Source: Collimonas pratensis (GTDB lineage: Bacteria; Pseudomonadota; Gammaproteobacteria; Burkholderiales; Burkholderiaceae_D). From it: a stretch of DNA of 64,000 nucleotides. The position numbers were made by a program, and so were the translations under genes. The notes beneath the pieces were generated by a model. That model ran no database searches, had not been told where the DNA came from, and saw only the letters and a program-made list of their open reading frames with translations. The DNA lies in NCBI RefSeq assembly GCF_001584185.1, contig NZ_CP013234.1, positions 2,604,001 to 2,668,000 of the forward strand. Reading direction: 5' to 3'. Positions 1-9,700 of this stretch are shown one piece after another (position 1 is the first letter of the stretch; every line of letters starts with the position of its first letter).

Positions 1-77
1 CGGTGTTCGGCCTGGGTGCAGCGTCCGTGATCATGTTTTACCAGATCAAGAAAAATCTAAAGGCTATTCATCTATGA
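1..77 (+). CDS. C-terminal end of an upstream membrane protein (partial)
   Basis: The frame starting at base 3 is open from the window edge to a TGA at 75-77 and encodes 24 residues: a hydrophobic stretch (VFGLGAASVIMF) followed by a basic tail (YQIKKNLKAIHL). This looks like the last membrane segment and cytoplasmic tail of an integral membrane protein. Its stop overlaps the next start codon in an ATGA arrangement, so it is translationally coupled to the pyruvyl transferase gene. In an exopolysaccharide locus the natural candidate is a Wzx-type flippase, but that is inference from position only. Confidence 0.5.
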   Translation, partial: VFGLGAASVIMFYQIKKNLKAIHL

Positions 78-1297
78 AAATCGTGATTTGCGCTGTTCCC
101 TATAGCCCAAACCTGGGCGATGGCGTCATCTATGAAAATATCCGTCAATTGCTGACTGAGCTGGCGCCAGCCGCGCAGATAAGCGCGCTGGATATTGCTG
201 GCCGCGATGGCTATGACGCTTCCACGGTTTCCAGGAAACCTTTGATAAACCGGGTGCCTGGACGGCTGCGGCCGTCAGTTGTGTGCACCTATTTCTGCCT
301 GCAATACTGGTGGCGCTGGCGTCATAAGTGGGCCGAACAGCTGGCCGACGCCGATCTTGTTGTGATTGGCGGCGGTCAGCTTTTCATGGACATCCATCTG
401 AATTTCCCGATCAAGCTGTTTTTGCTTTCCAGGACCATCAGAGCCATCGGCAAGTCCGGCAAGGTGGCCATCTTTTCAGTGGGTGTATCGAAACGGATGT
501 CGAACATTGGCGCGAACCTGTTTCAACGCGCGGTAAAGAATATGGCGCCGGTGCGAATCAGCGCGCGCGACATGCTGTCAGCCCAGCACATGAAGAAATA
601 TCTCGCGATCCATGGAGACGTCTGCATCACACCAGATCCAGCGATTTATTCGCAGCGGACCTTTGCGCAGCATCCTCAGCATGCGCCCGGCGGGAACGTG
701 CTCGGCATTTGCATATCCTGCCCATTGGAAGTCAACCATGGCGTCAAGAACGAGCCCGCGTATGAACTGAAAATTTCAGAATTTTTCGAGAACCTGGCGC
801 TGCAGGCGATAGCAGTGGGGTATGTGGTCAAGTTTTTTACCAACGGCGCTCCTGAAGATGAAGCATTCAAAGACGCGCTGGCGGCCGGCTTGAATAGCCG
901 GCAGATAGTCAACGTGCCAAGGGCAAATGCGCCAGCCCAGCTGGTGGCCAACATCCGTGCCTGCGATTACATCATTGCCCACCGGCTGCATGCCAGCATT
1001 GTTGCTTATGCGCTGGATATACCTGCGATCGGGTTGAATTGGGACGCCAAGGTCAAGTCATTCTTTGAACTGATCGGCCGCAGTAGGTTTTTCATTCCGT
1101 CGCCGATACCGGATGTGGAGAAAACGCTTGATCTGCTGAGCCACGCGCGTGCATCGTGCGGTACGGAAAAGGCGCGACTGACGCTGCGGCTGAAAAAAGA
1201 AGTATCGGCGCTGCTGGATGCATCCGTGCATCAGGATTCGGCCGCGGGTGCACGGCGCTGGATAGGCAGCAAGGTCGATTATGAAAACATTGTATAG
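74..1297 (+). CDS. polysaccharide pyruvyl transferase family protein
   Basis: This 407-residue protein belongs to the polysaccharide pyruvyl transferase family, which adds ketal-linked pyruvate from phosphoenolpyruvate to sugars of exopolysaccharides or cell-wall glycans. The N-terminus has a Rossmann-like start (MKIVICAVPYSPNLGDGVIY), a glycine-rich GGGQLFMDIH segment lies near residue 100, and the C-terminal half carries the family pattern AHRLHASIVAYALDIPAIGL. It starts in a 4-base overlap with the preceding membrane protein and overlaps the next gene by 17 bases, so it is part of a tight operon. The acceptor sugar cannot be read from the sequence. Confidence 0.85.
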   Translation: MKIVICAVPYSPNLGDGVIYENIRQLLTELAPAAQISALDIAGRDGYDASTVSRKPLINRVPGRLRPSVVCTYFCLQYWWRWRHKWAEQLADADLVVIGGGQLFMDIHLNFPIKLFLLSRTIRAIGKSGKVAIFSVGVSKRMSNIGANLFQRAVKNMAPVRISARDMLSAQHMKKYLAIHGDVCITPDPAIYSQRTFAQHPQHAPGGNVLGICISCPLEVNHGVKNEPAYELKISEFFENLALQAIAVGYVVKFFTNGAPEDEAFKDALAAGLNSRQIVNVPRANAPAQLVANIRACDYIIAHRLHASIVAYALDIPAIGLNWDAKVKSFFELIGRSRFFIPSPIPDVEKTLDLLSHARASCGTEKARLTLRLKKEVSALLDASVHQDSAAGARRWIGSKVDYENIV

Positions 1298-2333
1298 GAC
1301 CCGCATCAATCCTGAGTTGCGGGTTGTCAGCGCGATCTTCCTGCTGCTGTTGAGCGGCCTGATCTATTTCTACCAGCGGGTGTTTCTTCCGGATTATTTT
1401 TTTATCGATGAAAAGACGATTACCGACCTGATCAGGTATACGGATCTCGATATTTCCCTGCAGGACTCGTTTACCAGCACCGCGCTGGTGTACGCCGTGA
1501 TCGGACCGGAATGGTCGCAGATCCTGCTGCTGCTGGCGACAGCGGCAGTGATTGTCTATGTCTGCAAGAAATCCTACCGGCTGCTGGACCTGCTGTTCGC
1601 GTTTCTGCTGATGCTGTCGTTTGCGTTGTTCAATCTCAAGTTGTCCAAAGAGGTCATCGTCATCATGCTTAACCTGACTGCTTGTGCGGTGTGCGCCATG
1701 CAGCTGCCGGATCGCAAGAAAATCACCATAGTCACCGTCCTCTACCTGCTGTATGCATGGAAGTTCCGCGTGTACTACGCAGTCATTGCGGCCCTGATGC
1801 TAGCCCTGTATGCGATTGCGAGTAGTCGCGGCAAATGGCGTCTCTGCCTGGTGATAGGCATGCTGCTGCTGTGCTGTGCGATACCGGGTGATTTCTGGGA
1901 TCAGCTGCAGCAGGCGCGCGATGTCGCCAACGCTAATCGCGAGGGCTTGTCGGATTCCAAGACCATGTTCACGAATCTGCTGGCGCCTAACGGCGTGCTT
2001 ACCGTCGTCCCGAACGCACTATTTGCCGCCGTTCGCTTTTATTTTGCGCCGCTGTTTTCCTTGCGGGTGCAGGAGATTTTTCTGTCGTCGACGCTGTGGT
2101 TTCTTACAGCCGTTCTTTTCAAAAGGCGCAACTACGGCCACCCATTGTTTCTGCTGCTGGCGGCCAATTTCATTATCCAGACTTTTTTTGAGCCCGACCT
2201 GGGCTCGTTCTTCCGGCATTTGAGCGCCTACGCCTTTTGCGTATTCGGGATTCGTTACATGGTCCCGGACCATGAAGAAATGCAGCAGGCATCGATGACA
2301 GCCCGGCCAGACGGCCTTGACCAGGAGACCTGA
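1281..2333 (+). CDS. multispanning membrane protein, Wzy-like polysaccharide polymerase candidate
   Basis: The 350-residue protein is made mostly of hydrophobic helices (about eight to ten segments, for example residues 15-30, 72-92, 100-118, 125-140 and 150-175), with a polar loop around residues 210-230. Length, topology and placement between a pyruvyl transferase and a glycosyltransferase fit an oligosaccharide-repeat polymerase (Wzy), a family with little sequence conservation. The start overlaps the upstream gene by 17 bases and the TGA stop directly abuts the next ATG. An acyltransferase or another EPS membrane protein cannot be excluded. Confidence 0.55.
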   Translation: MKTLYRTRINPELRVVSAIFLLLLSGLIYFYQRVFLPDYFFIDEKTITDLIRYTDLDISLQDSFTSTALVYAVIGPEWSQILLLLATAAVIVYVCKKSYRLLDLLFAFLLMLSFALFNLKLSKEVIVIMLNLTACAVCAMQLPDRKKITIVTVLYLLYAWKFRVYYAVIAALMLALYAIASSRGKWRLCLVIGMLLLCCAIPGDFWDQLQQARDVANANREGLSDSKTMFTNLLAPNGVLTVVPNALFAAVRFYFAPLFSLRVQEIFLSSTLWFLTAVLFKRRNYGHPLFLLLAANFIIQTFFEPDLGSFFRHLSAYAFCVFGIRYMVPDHEEMQQASMTARPDGLDQET

Positions 2334-3422
2334 ATGAATCGCACGCAACCGCTGCACGTCCTGAATGTGGCCGAGACTATCAAGGGAGGTATCGCGACCT
2401 ATCTCGATACGCTGGAGCATTACAGCCACGATTTCAACTGCCATTTCGAATACCTGATCCCAGCCGCGCAAACGGACCAGATAGCGTCGAGGAAAGTCCA
2501 GCCGCATGGTTATTCGAGGAAAGGCCTGGGACCGCTGCGGCTGGCGGTGGCGATCGTGCGGCTGGCGCGGCAACGCAAGCCGGACGTGGTGTATGCGCAC
2601 AGCACCTTCGCCGGCGTCGCCTTGTGCCTGGCCAAGCCTTGGCTCGGGCGCGGTATCAAGACTGTCTATTGCGCGCATGGCTGGGCGAGCTTCCGCGATC
2701 GCAGCAAACTGGTGATACAGCTGAGTCGGATTGTCGAAAGATGCATGTCTTACATACCTGACGCGGTAGTCAATATTTCCCGCCACGAGCATGAAATCAA
2801 TCGCAGGCATGGATTTTCAAAGAAAAATATCCTTATTCAGAGCACCGTGCTTGACCGCGATAGCCGAGGCCAGGCACAGCGCCAGGCGGGCGACCGTCTG
2901 CATGTCCTGTTCGCGGCACGCCTGGATTGGGAAAAGGGCTACGACATCCTGGTCGATGCGATTCATATCCTGCAAAAGAGCAGGCCGGATTTTGTCTACC
3001 ATATCGTCGGCGATGCGGTGCTCGGCAATCTCAAGATCGAAAAAATCGTCGCCGATAATGTGCATTACTACGGCTGGGTCGATCATGCAGACATCGACTG
3101 CTACTATGACCGTGCAGACGTATTCATCGTGCCTTCGCGCAACGAAGGATTCGGCCTGACTGTGCTGGAGGCTTTCCGCAGCTCGGTGCCGGTAATCGCC
3201 AGCAACCGCGGCGCCTTGCCCGAGCTGGTCGAGCACGCCGTCAATGGGCTGGTGTTCAATTGCACGGCTGCCGACCTGGCTGAGAAGTTGAATGAGCTGG
3301 ATCTCACTACCTTGCGCAACTATGGCCGCGCCGGGCGCCACTCCTATCTGGACAAATTCTCGCCGGCGCAATTCGTTGTCAGTTACCAGAAACTGTTTGG
3401 ACAATTGCGCGGTTCTATCTGA
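2334..3422 (+). CDS. GT4-family glycosyltransferase
   Basis: This 362-residue GT-B-fold glycosyltransferase has the group 1 (GT4) signature near residues 260-300: FIVPSRNEGFGLTVLEAF, with the two glutamates of the E-x7-E motif, followed by PVIASNRGALPELV. The N-terminal half contains the acceptor-domain pattern VAETIKGGIATYLDTL. It would transfer a nucleotide-activated sugar to a lipid-linked oligosaccharide on the cytoplasmic face. The ATG begins directly after the previous stop, so the gene is co-translated with the polymerase-like gene. Donor and acceptor are unknown. Confidence 0.9.
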   Translation: MNRTQPLHVLNVAETIKGGIATYLDTLEHYSHDFNCHFEYLIPAAQTDQIASRKVQPHGYSRKGLGPLRLAVAIVRLARQRKPDVVYAHSTFAGVALCLAKPWLGRGIKTVYCAHGWASFRDRSKLVIQLSRIVERCMSYIPDAVVNISRHEHEINRRHGFSKKNILIQSTVLDRDSRGQAQRQAGDRLHVLFAARLDWEKGYDILVDAIHILQKSRPDFVYHIVGDAVLGNLKIEKIVADNVHYYGWVDHADIDCYYDRADVFIVPSRNEGFGLTVLEAFRSSVPVIASNRGALPELVEHAVNGLVFNCTAADLAEKLNELDLTTLRNYGRAGRHSYLDKFSPAQFVVSYQKLFGQLRGSI

Positions 3423-3473
3423 TTTGCTGCAGGCGCCGCCATCGAAGTCGTCACATTGCAACCAGGAGCGTGC

Positions 3474-4757
3474 ATGAAAATGCGTACCGGTGTTTCCATA
3501 CAGATGCTGATGTTTTGCCTGCTGGGCAGCCCCCAGGCAAAAGCGCTTGGAACCGATGATATAGCTTCGATCTATCCCACTGCCGCCAGCATCCAGATCG
3601 ATCCGGCCAAAATCACGGAACAGGATCTGAGGGGGATAAAAGAGGCCGGTTTCGAGTACGTCAGGTTTGGCGTGCGGCCGGCAGTAGCCGCCGTCGCCAG
3701 GAAAAATCCGGATTACGCCGGTTTGCTGGCGCAACTGCATGCTTTACAGCTGAAGCCGATTCTCACATTGTTTGGTGGTCCGGACGTCTGGGGCGAGCGG
3801 AAAGCAAACCTTGGCGGCAGCCAAAAAGCCAGCCAGCCCGCCAGCCAGTCCGCCAGCGATTTTGCGGACTTTGCGCTTGGCTTCATGGAACAGCACCGCG
3901 ACCCGGATATTTTGTGGGAGTTGTGGAATGAGCCGGAAATCCCGACTTTCCTGACGCCTGGACTGCTGCGGCCGGGCCTGGTGCCATCGGTGCAGCAAAT
4001 CTGCAATTCTTTGCAAAACCAGAAAAATCCTCAGCCTTACAAGGTGTTTGGCTTCGGCTTTTCCAAGATGCCACGCGCTTCTTCCAGTTCGCCCTACGAC
4101 GAATTACTAGACGTTTCGCTAAAGACCTGCCTGAGCGGGATCTCCATCCACCCCTATCGCGAGAAGCCTGAAACGTTGCTGGCCGATTTTGCGGAAGTTC
4201 GCCAGGTAATGGGCAAGTACGGAAAAAGCACTGCCCCGGTGCTTGCTTCCGAGTGGGGCTATTCAAGCTTTTACCCGACCCGCGATCAGGACGGCCAGGC
4301 GCTGCTGGTTCTGCGCGAGTATCTGTCCAGCGTCTTTGTGCGCCTCTCTTTGCTGAATATTTATGCATGGAAGGATGCTGGGAGTGATCCTGCCGCGATC
4401 GAAGGCAATTATGGCCTGACCGGCTTCAACGGCCAGCCGAAGCCGGCATTGCTGGCCTTGCGGCATTTGCTATCGAGGCTGGCGCAGACCCGACTGGTCG
4501 CGGCCACGGCCAGCGGCAACAACTACCAGTTGACGCTGGAAAGCCAGGCGGCTGCCAAGGAAAAAAGAATGATTCATGTGGTCTGGAGCAGCCTTACCCG
4601 CTCGGGGATGACTTATCGATTCGCCCGGAACGGCGCCAAGGCTTGCGTCATCAGCCAGTTTCTTCCAGCGCAGACCGATGCCGCCTGTCCTGGCGGCGCT
4701 GATGTGGTGGAGTTGAAGGCTGGTCCGGCGCCGCTGGCTGTCACGCTCTACTATTAA
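3474..4757 (+). CDS. secreted TIM-barrel glycoside hydrolase (cellulase/PslG-like)
   Basis: I chose the ATG at 3474 because an AGGAG lies six bases upstream and the product then begins with a signal peptide (MKMRTGVSIQMLMFCLLGS, cleavage near AKALG). The 427-residue protein has clan GH-A features: LWELWNEPEIP with the acid/base glutamate near residue 155, and LASEWGYSSF with the likely nucleophile glutamate near residue 258. Periplasmic glycosidases of this kind (PslG-like, GH39/GH5) often accompany exopolysaccharide operons and trim the polymer. A low-complexity SQKASQPASQSAS segment sits near residue 120. It is the last gene of the plus-strand EPS operon, 51 bases after the glycosyltransferase. 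Confidence 0.8.
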   Translation: MKMRTGVSIQMLMFCLLGSPQAKALGTDDIASIYPTAASIQIDPAKITEQDLRGIKEAGFEYVRFGVRPAVAAVARKNPDYAGLLAQLHALQLKPILTLFGGPDVWGERKANLGGSQKASQPASQSASDFADFALGFMEQHRDPDILWELWNEPEIPTFLTPGLLRPGLVPSVQQICNSLQNQKNPQPYKVFGFGFSKMPRASSSSPYDELLDVSLKTCLSGISIHPYREKPETLLADFAEVRQVMGKYGKSTAPVLASEWGYSSFYPTRDQDGQALLVLREYLSSVFVRLSLLNIYAWKDAGSDPAAIEGNYGLTGFNGQPKPALLALRHLLSRLAQTRLVAATASGNNYQLTLESQAAAKEKRMIHVVWSSLTRSGMTYRFARNGAKACVISQFLPAQTDAACPGGADVVELKAGPAPLAVTLYY

Positions 4758-4776
4758 CGCGCCGGCCGTCCAATAC

Positions 4777-6357
4777 TCAATAAGCGGCGCTGCCGGTCCA
4801 GCCCTTGAAGGCAGTCCACACCAGGATGCGGAAATCCATCAGGAACGACCAGTGCTGGATATAGTACAGATCAAACTGCACCCGTTTCTCCATTTTATCG
4901 ATGGTATCGGTTTCACCGCGATGGCCGTGGATTTGCGCCCAGCCGGTGATGCCGGGTTTCACGCGATGCCGCACCATGTACATCTCCAGCAGTTTTTCGT
5001 AGTGCTCGTTATGTTCTAGCGCATGCGGCCTGGGGCCGATCACCGACATGTCGCCGATCAGTACATTGAGGAACTGCGGCAGTTCATCCAGGCTGGTACG
5101 ACGCAGGAATTGCCCGATACGGGTGATGCGCGGATCGTTTTGCGTGGCCTGGGTCAACCTGTTGTGCTCTTGGTGCAGCTTCATGGTGCGGAATTTGTAG
5201 ACCATGAATTTCTTTCCGTTCAACCCTAGCCTTGCCTGTTTGAAGAACACCGGGCCGGGCGAGGAATACTTGATGCAGGCGGCGATTACCGCAAGCAACG
5301 GCGCCAGCAGCGTCAGCGCCGCTAGCGCAAACAGCTTGTCGAGCAGGTGCTTGACTATAGCGTGTGCACCGCTTGGCGCAGGGCGATTCAGCTCTACCGC
5401 CGGAATGCCTAGAAAATTGACAGCCAGGCTACTCAGCATCTGTATGCCCGACGTATCTGGCACCCAGCGGATGTCGACCAGGGTATTGCGCAGGCAATGC
5501 TGCAGCTGTTTCATCTGCAGCGCCGCGCTCATCGGCAGGGTGATCCAGATTTCATGGATGTCGTGCGTCACGACGTAGTGATGGATGGCGTCGTAGCTGG
5601 CGATGTGATCGATGGCGGCATCATGCTGCTGCTCCAGTGTTTCGCCGGCGGCCACCACGGCACGCACGTCGTAGACCGCAGCGGCATTGCGTAGCGCGCG
5701 CTTGTGCATTTCCTGGCCGATAGGGCCGTAGCCGACAATCACTATGCGCCGGGTGTTGATGCCACGTTTGCGCAGATGACAGGCCGAGGCATGGATCAGC
5801 AGCCGATGCAAGGCCAGGAAGGCGAGGCTGGTCAGATACCAATACACCAGCCAGCGGCGCGACAGGGCGCCGACCCCATGCACCATGACGCTGAGGAGGT
5901 AACCGGCCAGCAGTATGGCGCCCCAGGCGCAGGCAAGCCGGCTGAAGAGCGCCGCCATGGACCAGTCTTGCCAGGCCGTATACAGGTTGAGCTTGGAGAA
6001 TGTCAGCACCCCAAGCGCACAGCAGAAATACAGGAGTACAGAGTGTATCGGCGCCGTCGTGGTCATGGCCGAATTGAAATGGAAGTGGCCGGCCAGCTGG
6101 GCGGTGGCGCCAAGGATTAGCGCATCGACCAGCCATTGCGGCAATTCGAAGGTAAGCACACGTTCGAAAAGTATCAAGGATTTTGAGCTTGCCATGGTTT
6201 TTAGTAAAAACGTCCAAAAGAAAGCATTTGACGGCATGGGCAATGTCAGCCTGCGCTGCTGGCGGTCGCTAACGGCCGCCGCCAGGCATGGAGCCGGTCC
6301 AGCGGCTTGGCAGTGCGCACGATAAAAGACGATTGCCGGCGGCGTATGAGTCATCAT
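4777..6357 (-). CDS. wcaJ: undecaprenyl-phosphate glucose phosphotransferase, WcaJ family
   Basis: This polyisoprenyl-phosphate hexose-1-phosphate transferase primes exopolysaccharide repeat synthesis by moving a sugar 1-phosphate onto undecaprenyl phosphate. It has N-terminal membrane helices, a central CoA-binding-like domain (IVIVGYGPIGQEMHKRAL), a membrane segment around residue 340, and the conserved C-terminal catalytic domain with KFRTMK, RTSLDELPQF, GDMSVIGPRP and VKPGITGWAQ. It converges on the EPS operon, 19 bases from it. The start is uncertain: the ATG at 6357 has a weak GGAA upstream, while ATGs at 6237 or 6195 would shorten the N-terminus before the first helix. Confidence 0.9.
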   Translation of the reverse strand: MMTHTPPAIVFYRAHCQAAGPAPCLAAAVSDRQQRRLTLPMPSNAFFWTFLLKTMASSKSLILFERVLTFELPQWLVDALILGATAQLAGHFHFNSAMTTTAPIHSVLLYFCCALGVLTFSKLNLYTAWQDWSMAALFSRLACAWGAILLAGYLLSVMVHGVGALSRRWLVYWYLTSLAFLALHRLLIHASACHLRKRGINTRRIVIVGYGPIGQEMHKRALRNAAAVYDVRAVVAAGETLEQQHDAAIDHIASYDAIHHYVVTHDIHEIWITLPMSAALQMKQLQHCLRNTLVDIRWVPDTSGIQMLSSLAVNFLGIPAVELNRPAPSGAHAIVKHLLDKLFALAALTLLAPLLAVIAACIKYSSPGPVFFKQARLGLNGKKFMVYKFRTMKLHQEHNRLTQATQNDPRITRIGQFLRRTSLDELPQFLNVLIGDMSVIGPRPHALEHNEHYEKLLEMYMVRHRVKPGITGWAQIHGHRGETDTIDKMEKRVQFDLYYIQHWSFLMDFRILVWTAFKGWTGSAAY

Positions 6358-6371
6358 AAGCCGATGTTCCG

Positions 6372-6399
6372 TTAAATTCAATGATTAAACTGAATTTAA
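6372..6399. promoter_or_regulatory. AT-rich inverted repeat upstream of wcaJ
   Basis: A perfect 9-base inverted repeat, TTAAATTCA then ten bases then TGAATTTAA, lies just upstream of the wcaJ start. Its symmetry and position suggest a repressor operator or promoter element rather than a terminator. The cognate regulator is not identifiable here. Confidence 0.4.
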
Positions 6400-6749
6400 T
6401 GAATTTGATATTTTGAGTCTTTAGCGAGAAATGCGGGATCGCCGCCAGCGGGTAGGGCGGATAGTCCGTGAGGAGATAGACGTTTGAGCGTGCCGGAAAG
6501 AGCTGGCAAGGATGGTAGCTGCCGGTTGCGTTATTTCAGAAGCAGAGGCCAGTCCAAGGGGTGGCGCTGTCGCGGCGTCTTTGCGATCTTACGGCGGGAA
6601 AAATATCACAAACGCTTTACCGCACGATGACGGAAATTGCCGGCGGGTTGTTTTTTTAAAAAGCCTGTGGTTTTGCGCCTGCGATAGGTAGAATCTAAAC
6701 AGAGTAGAGTTCGGAAGAAGTTAACCATTTAGCTATTCGAAGGAAAATC
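6400..6749. other. intergenic region between wcaJ and the glutamate dehydrogenase gene
   Basis: About 350 bases with no convincing gene. The region must hold the divergent promoters of wcaJ and of the dehydrogenase. An AAGGA ribosome-binding site sits just before the ATG at 6750, and a TAGAAT near 6690 could be a -10 element, but no good -35 accompanies it. Confidence 0.4.
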
Positions 6750-9700
6750 ATGCATAACGCCGCAGCAGAAGGAAAACAGCAGAAGCTGGTAGAGATGGTC
6801 GAATTTGCGCGTGATCGCTTGCCGCCGGACGTGTTTGCAACCATGCAACCGTTCCTGGCCGAATACTACTCACAGGTAGGCGAAGAACAGATTTTGAGCC
6901 GCGACAGCGCCGATCTGTACGGCGCCGCGGTGGCGCACTGGCAATTCGGCCGGCATTTCACCTCAGGCACGCCGCGCGTACGGATCTACAATCCGCGCAT
7001 CGATGAACATGGCTGGCAATCCGGCCATAGCGTGATCGAGATCGTCAATGACGACATGCCTTTCCTGGTGGATTCGGTCAGTACTGAAATCAACCGCCTC
7101 GGCCTGACTCTGCATGCAGTGATCCACCCGGTATTCCGGGTCTGGCGCGATGCCGGCGGCCAGGTCGAGAAAATCCAGCGCGCCAGCGAAGCGGCTGGCA
7201 AGGACGCTGAAAAGGCCCGGCTGGAATCGTACATCCATATCGAAATCGACCGCTGCACCGAAGCCGCGCGGATGGAAGAAATCCAGGCCGGCGTGCTCAA
7301 GGTGCTGGGCGACGTCCGCGCCGCAGTGGAGGACTGGCGGCAAATGATGGCTGCGGCCAGCGGCGCCATTGACGATTTGAAAAAGCAGGACGGCAACGAC
7401 GCCGTATCGAAAGGCGAAGTCGCCGAAGCGCGCGCCTTCCTCGAATGGATGGTGGACGATCATTTCACTTTTCTCGGCTATCGCGACTACGAACTGATCG
7501 TCAATGCCGGTGAAAACTACCTGCAGGGCGTCCCCGGCTCGGGGCTGGGCATCTTGCGCGATGCGCTACGCACCTCAGAGAGCGCCGACATGACCAAGCT
7601 GCCGATCAGCGCCCAGGGCATCATCGATGCGCAGTCGCCGATTTTCATCACCAAGGCCAATTCGCGCGCCACCGTGCATCGCGCCGGCTATCTCGATTAT
7701 GTCGGCGTCAAACGCTACGACAGCGCCGGCAAGGTGATCGGCGAGCGCCGCATCGTCGGCTTGTACACCTCTACGGCGTACATGGTGCCGACCAATGAAA
7801 TCCCGCTGGTGCGGCGCAAAGTGGCCAAGGTGCTGGAGCGCGCCGGCTTCGTGCCGAAAGGCCATTTGTCCAAGACCCTGGCCACTATCCTGGAACAATT
7901 CCCGCGCGACGAACTGTTCCAGATCGATGAAGACGAGTTGTTCGACACCGCCAGCGGCATCTTGCGCCTGGAAGAGCGTCAGCGTACGCGCCTGTTCGTA
8001 CGCCGCGACGCCTTCGGCCGCTATGTCTCCTGCCTGGTGTTCGTACCGCGCGACCGTTTCAATACCGAACTGCGCGAGCGGATTCAGGTATTGCTGCTGG
8101 AAGCCTTCAACGGCACCGGCATTGAATTCACGCCCTTGTTGTCGGAATCGATGCTGGCGCGCATCCAGTTTACCGTCCGCACCGAGCCTGGCACCGTCAG
8201 CGAGATCGATGTCGCCCAGCTGGAAGCACGCATCGTGCAGGCTACCCGGCGCTGGCAAGACGACATGGCGGAGGCTTTGCTGGAACAGCGCGGCGAAGAG
8301 CAGGGCACACGGCTGCTGCGGCGCTATGCGGGTTCGTTTCCGGCCGGTTTCCGCGAGGATTACGCTGCGCGCGCCGCGGTGCACGACATCGCCTTGCTGG
8401 AAGATGCGCAAAAGAATGCCGGCCTGGCGATGAGCTTGTATCGCCCGATCGAAGCGGCGCCGGCCTCGCTGCGGCTGAAGATATACCGTGCCGGCAAGCC
8501 GATGGCGCTGTCGCAAAGCCTGCCCATGCTGGAACACATGGGCGTCAAAGTGAATGAGGAGCGGCCTTATCGTATTGAACTGCAGGATGGCGAACCGGCC
8601 TGGATCCACGATTTCGGCATGCAGACCGCGGACGACAGCGAAGTCGAGATCGATCGCATCAAAGGCGTCTTCGAGGATGCCTTTGCTCGCGTATGGAGCG
8701 GCGAGGCCGATAACGATGACCTCAACCGGCTGGTGCTGCGGGCCCGCCTCACCTGGCGCGAAGTGACCATCCTGCGCGCATATGCGCGCTACCTGCGGCA
8801 GGTCGGCTCGACCTTCAGCAATGCCTATATCGAGCAGGCTTTGACCGCCAATCCGGCCATCGCACGCAAGCTGGTGGAGCTGTTCCTGGCGCGTTTCGAC
8901 CCGGCGCGCGCCAAGGACGCAAGCGCAGAAGCCAACACCAAGGCCTTGCTGGAGCAGACTGAAGAGGCGATGGATCAAGTCCCGAACTTGGACGAAGACC
9001 GTATCCTGCGCCAGTTCCTCGGGGTCATCGGCGCCACTTTGCGCACCAATTACTTCCAGCGTGGCGCCGACGGCCAGCCGAAGCCTTACCTGTCGTTCAA
9101 ATTCGATCCGTCCAAGGTGCCGGGATTGCCTGCGCCTAAGCCGATGTTTGAAATCTGGGTGTATTCCCCACGCTTCGAGGGCGTTCATCTGCGCGGCGGC
9201 AAGGTGGCGCGCGGCGGTTTGCGCTGGTCGGACCGGCGCGAAGATTTCCGTACCGAGGTGCTGGGACTGGTGAAAGCGCAAATGGTCAAGAATGCGGTGA
9301 TCGTGCCGGTCGGCTCCAAGGGCGGCTTCGTGCTGAAAAGCGCGCCGCCGGCCAGCGAGCGCGATGCCTATCTGCGCGAAGGCGTGGCCTGCTACCAGAA
9401 TTTCCTGCGCGGCCTGCTCGACCTCACCGACAACCTGGTCGACGGCAAGGTGGTGCCGCCAGTCGACGTGGTGCGTTACGATGCCGACGATCCTTATCTG
9501 GTGGTGGCAGCCGACAAGGGCACCGCCAGCTTCTCGGATTACGCTAATGCGGTGTCGGCGGAGTACGGCTTCTGGCTGGGCGACGCTTTTGCTTCCGGCG
9601 GCTCTGTCGGCTATGACCACAAGAAGATGGGGATCACCGCCCGCGGCGCCTGGGAAGCGGTCAAGCGCCATTTCCGCGAAACCGGCCTCAATACCCAAGA

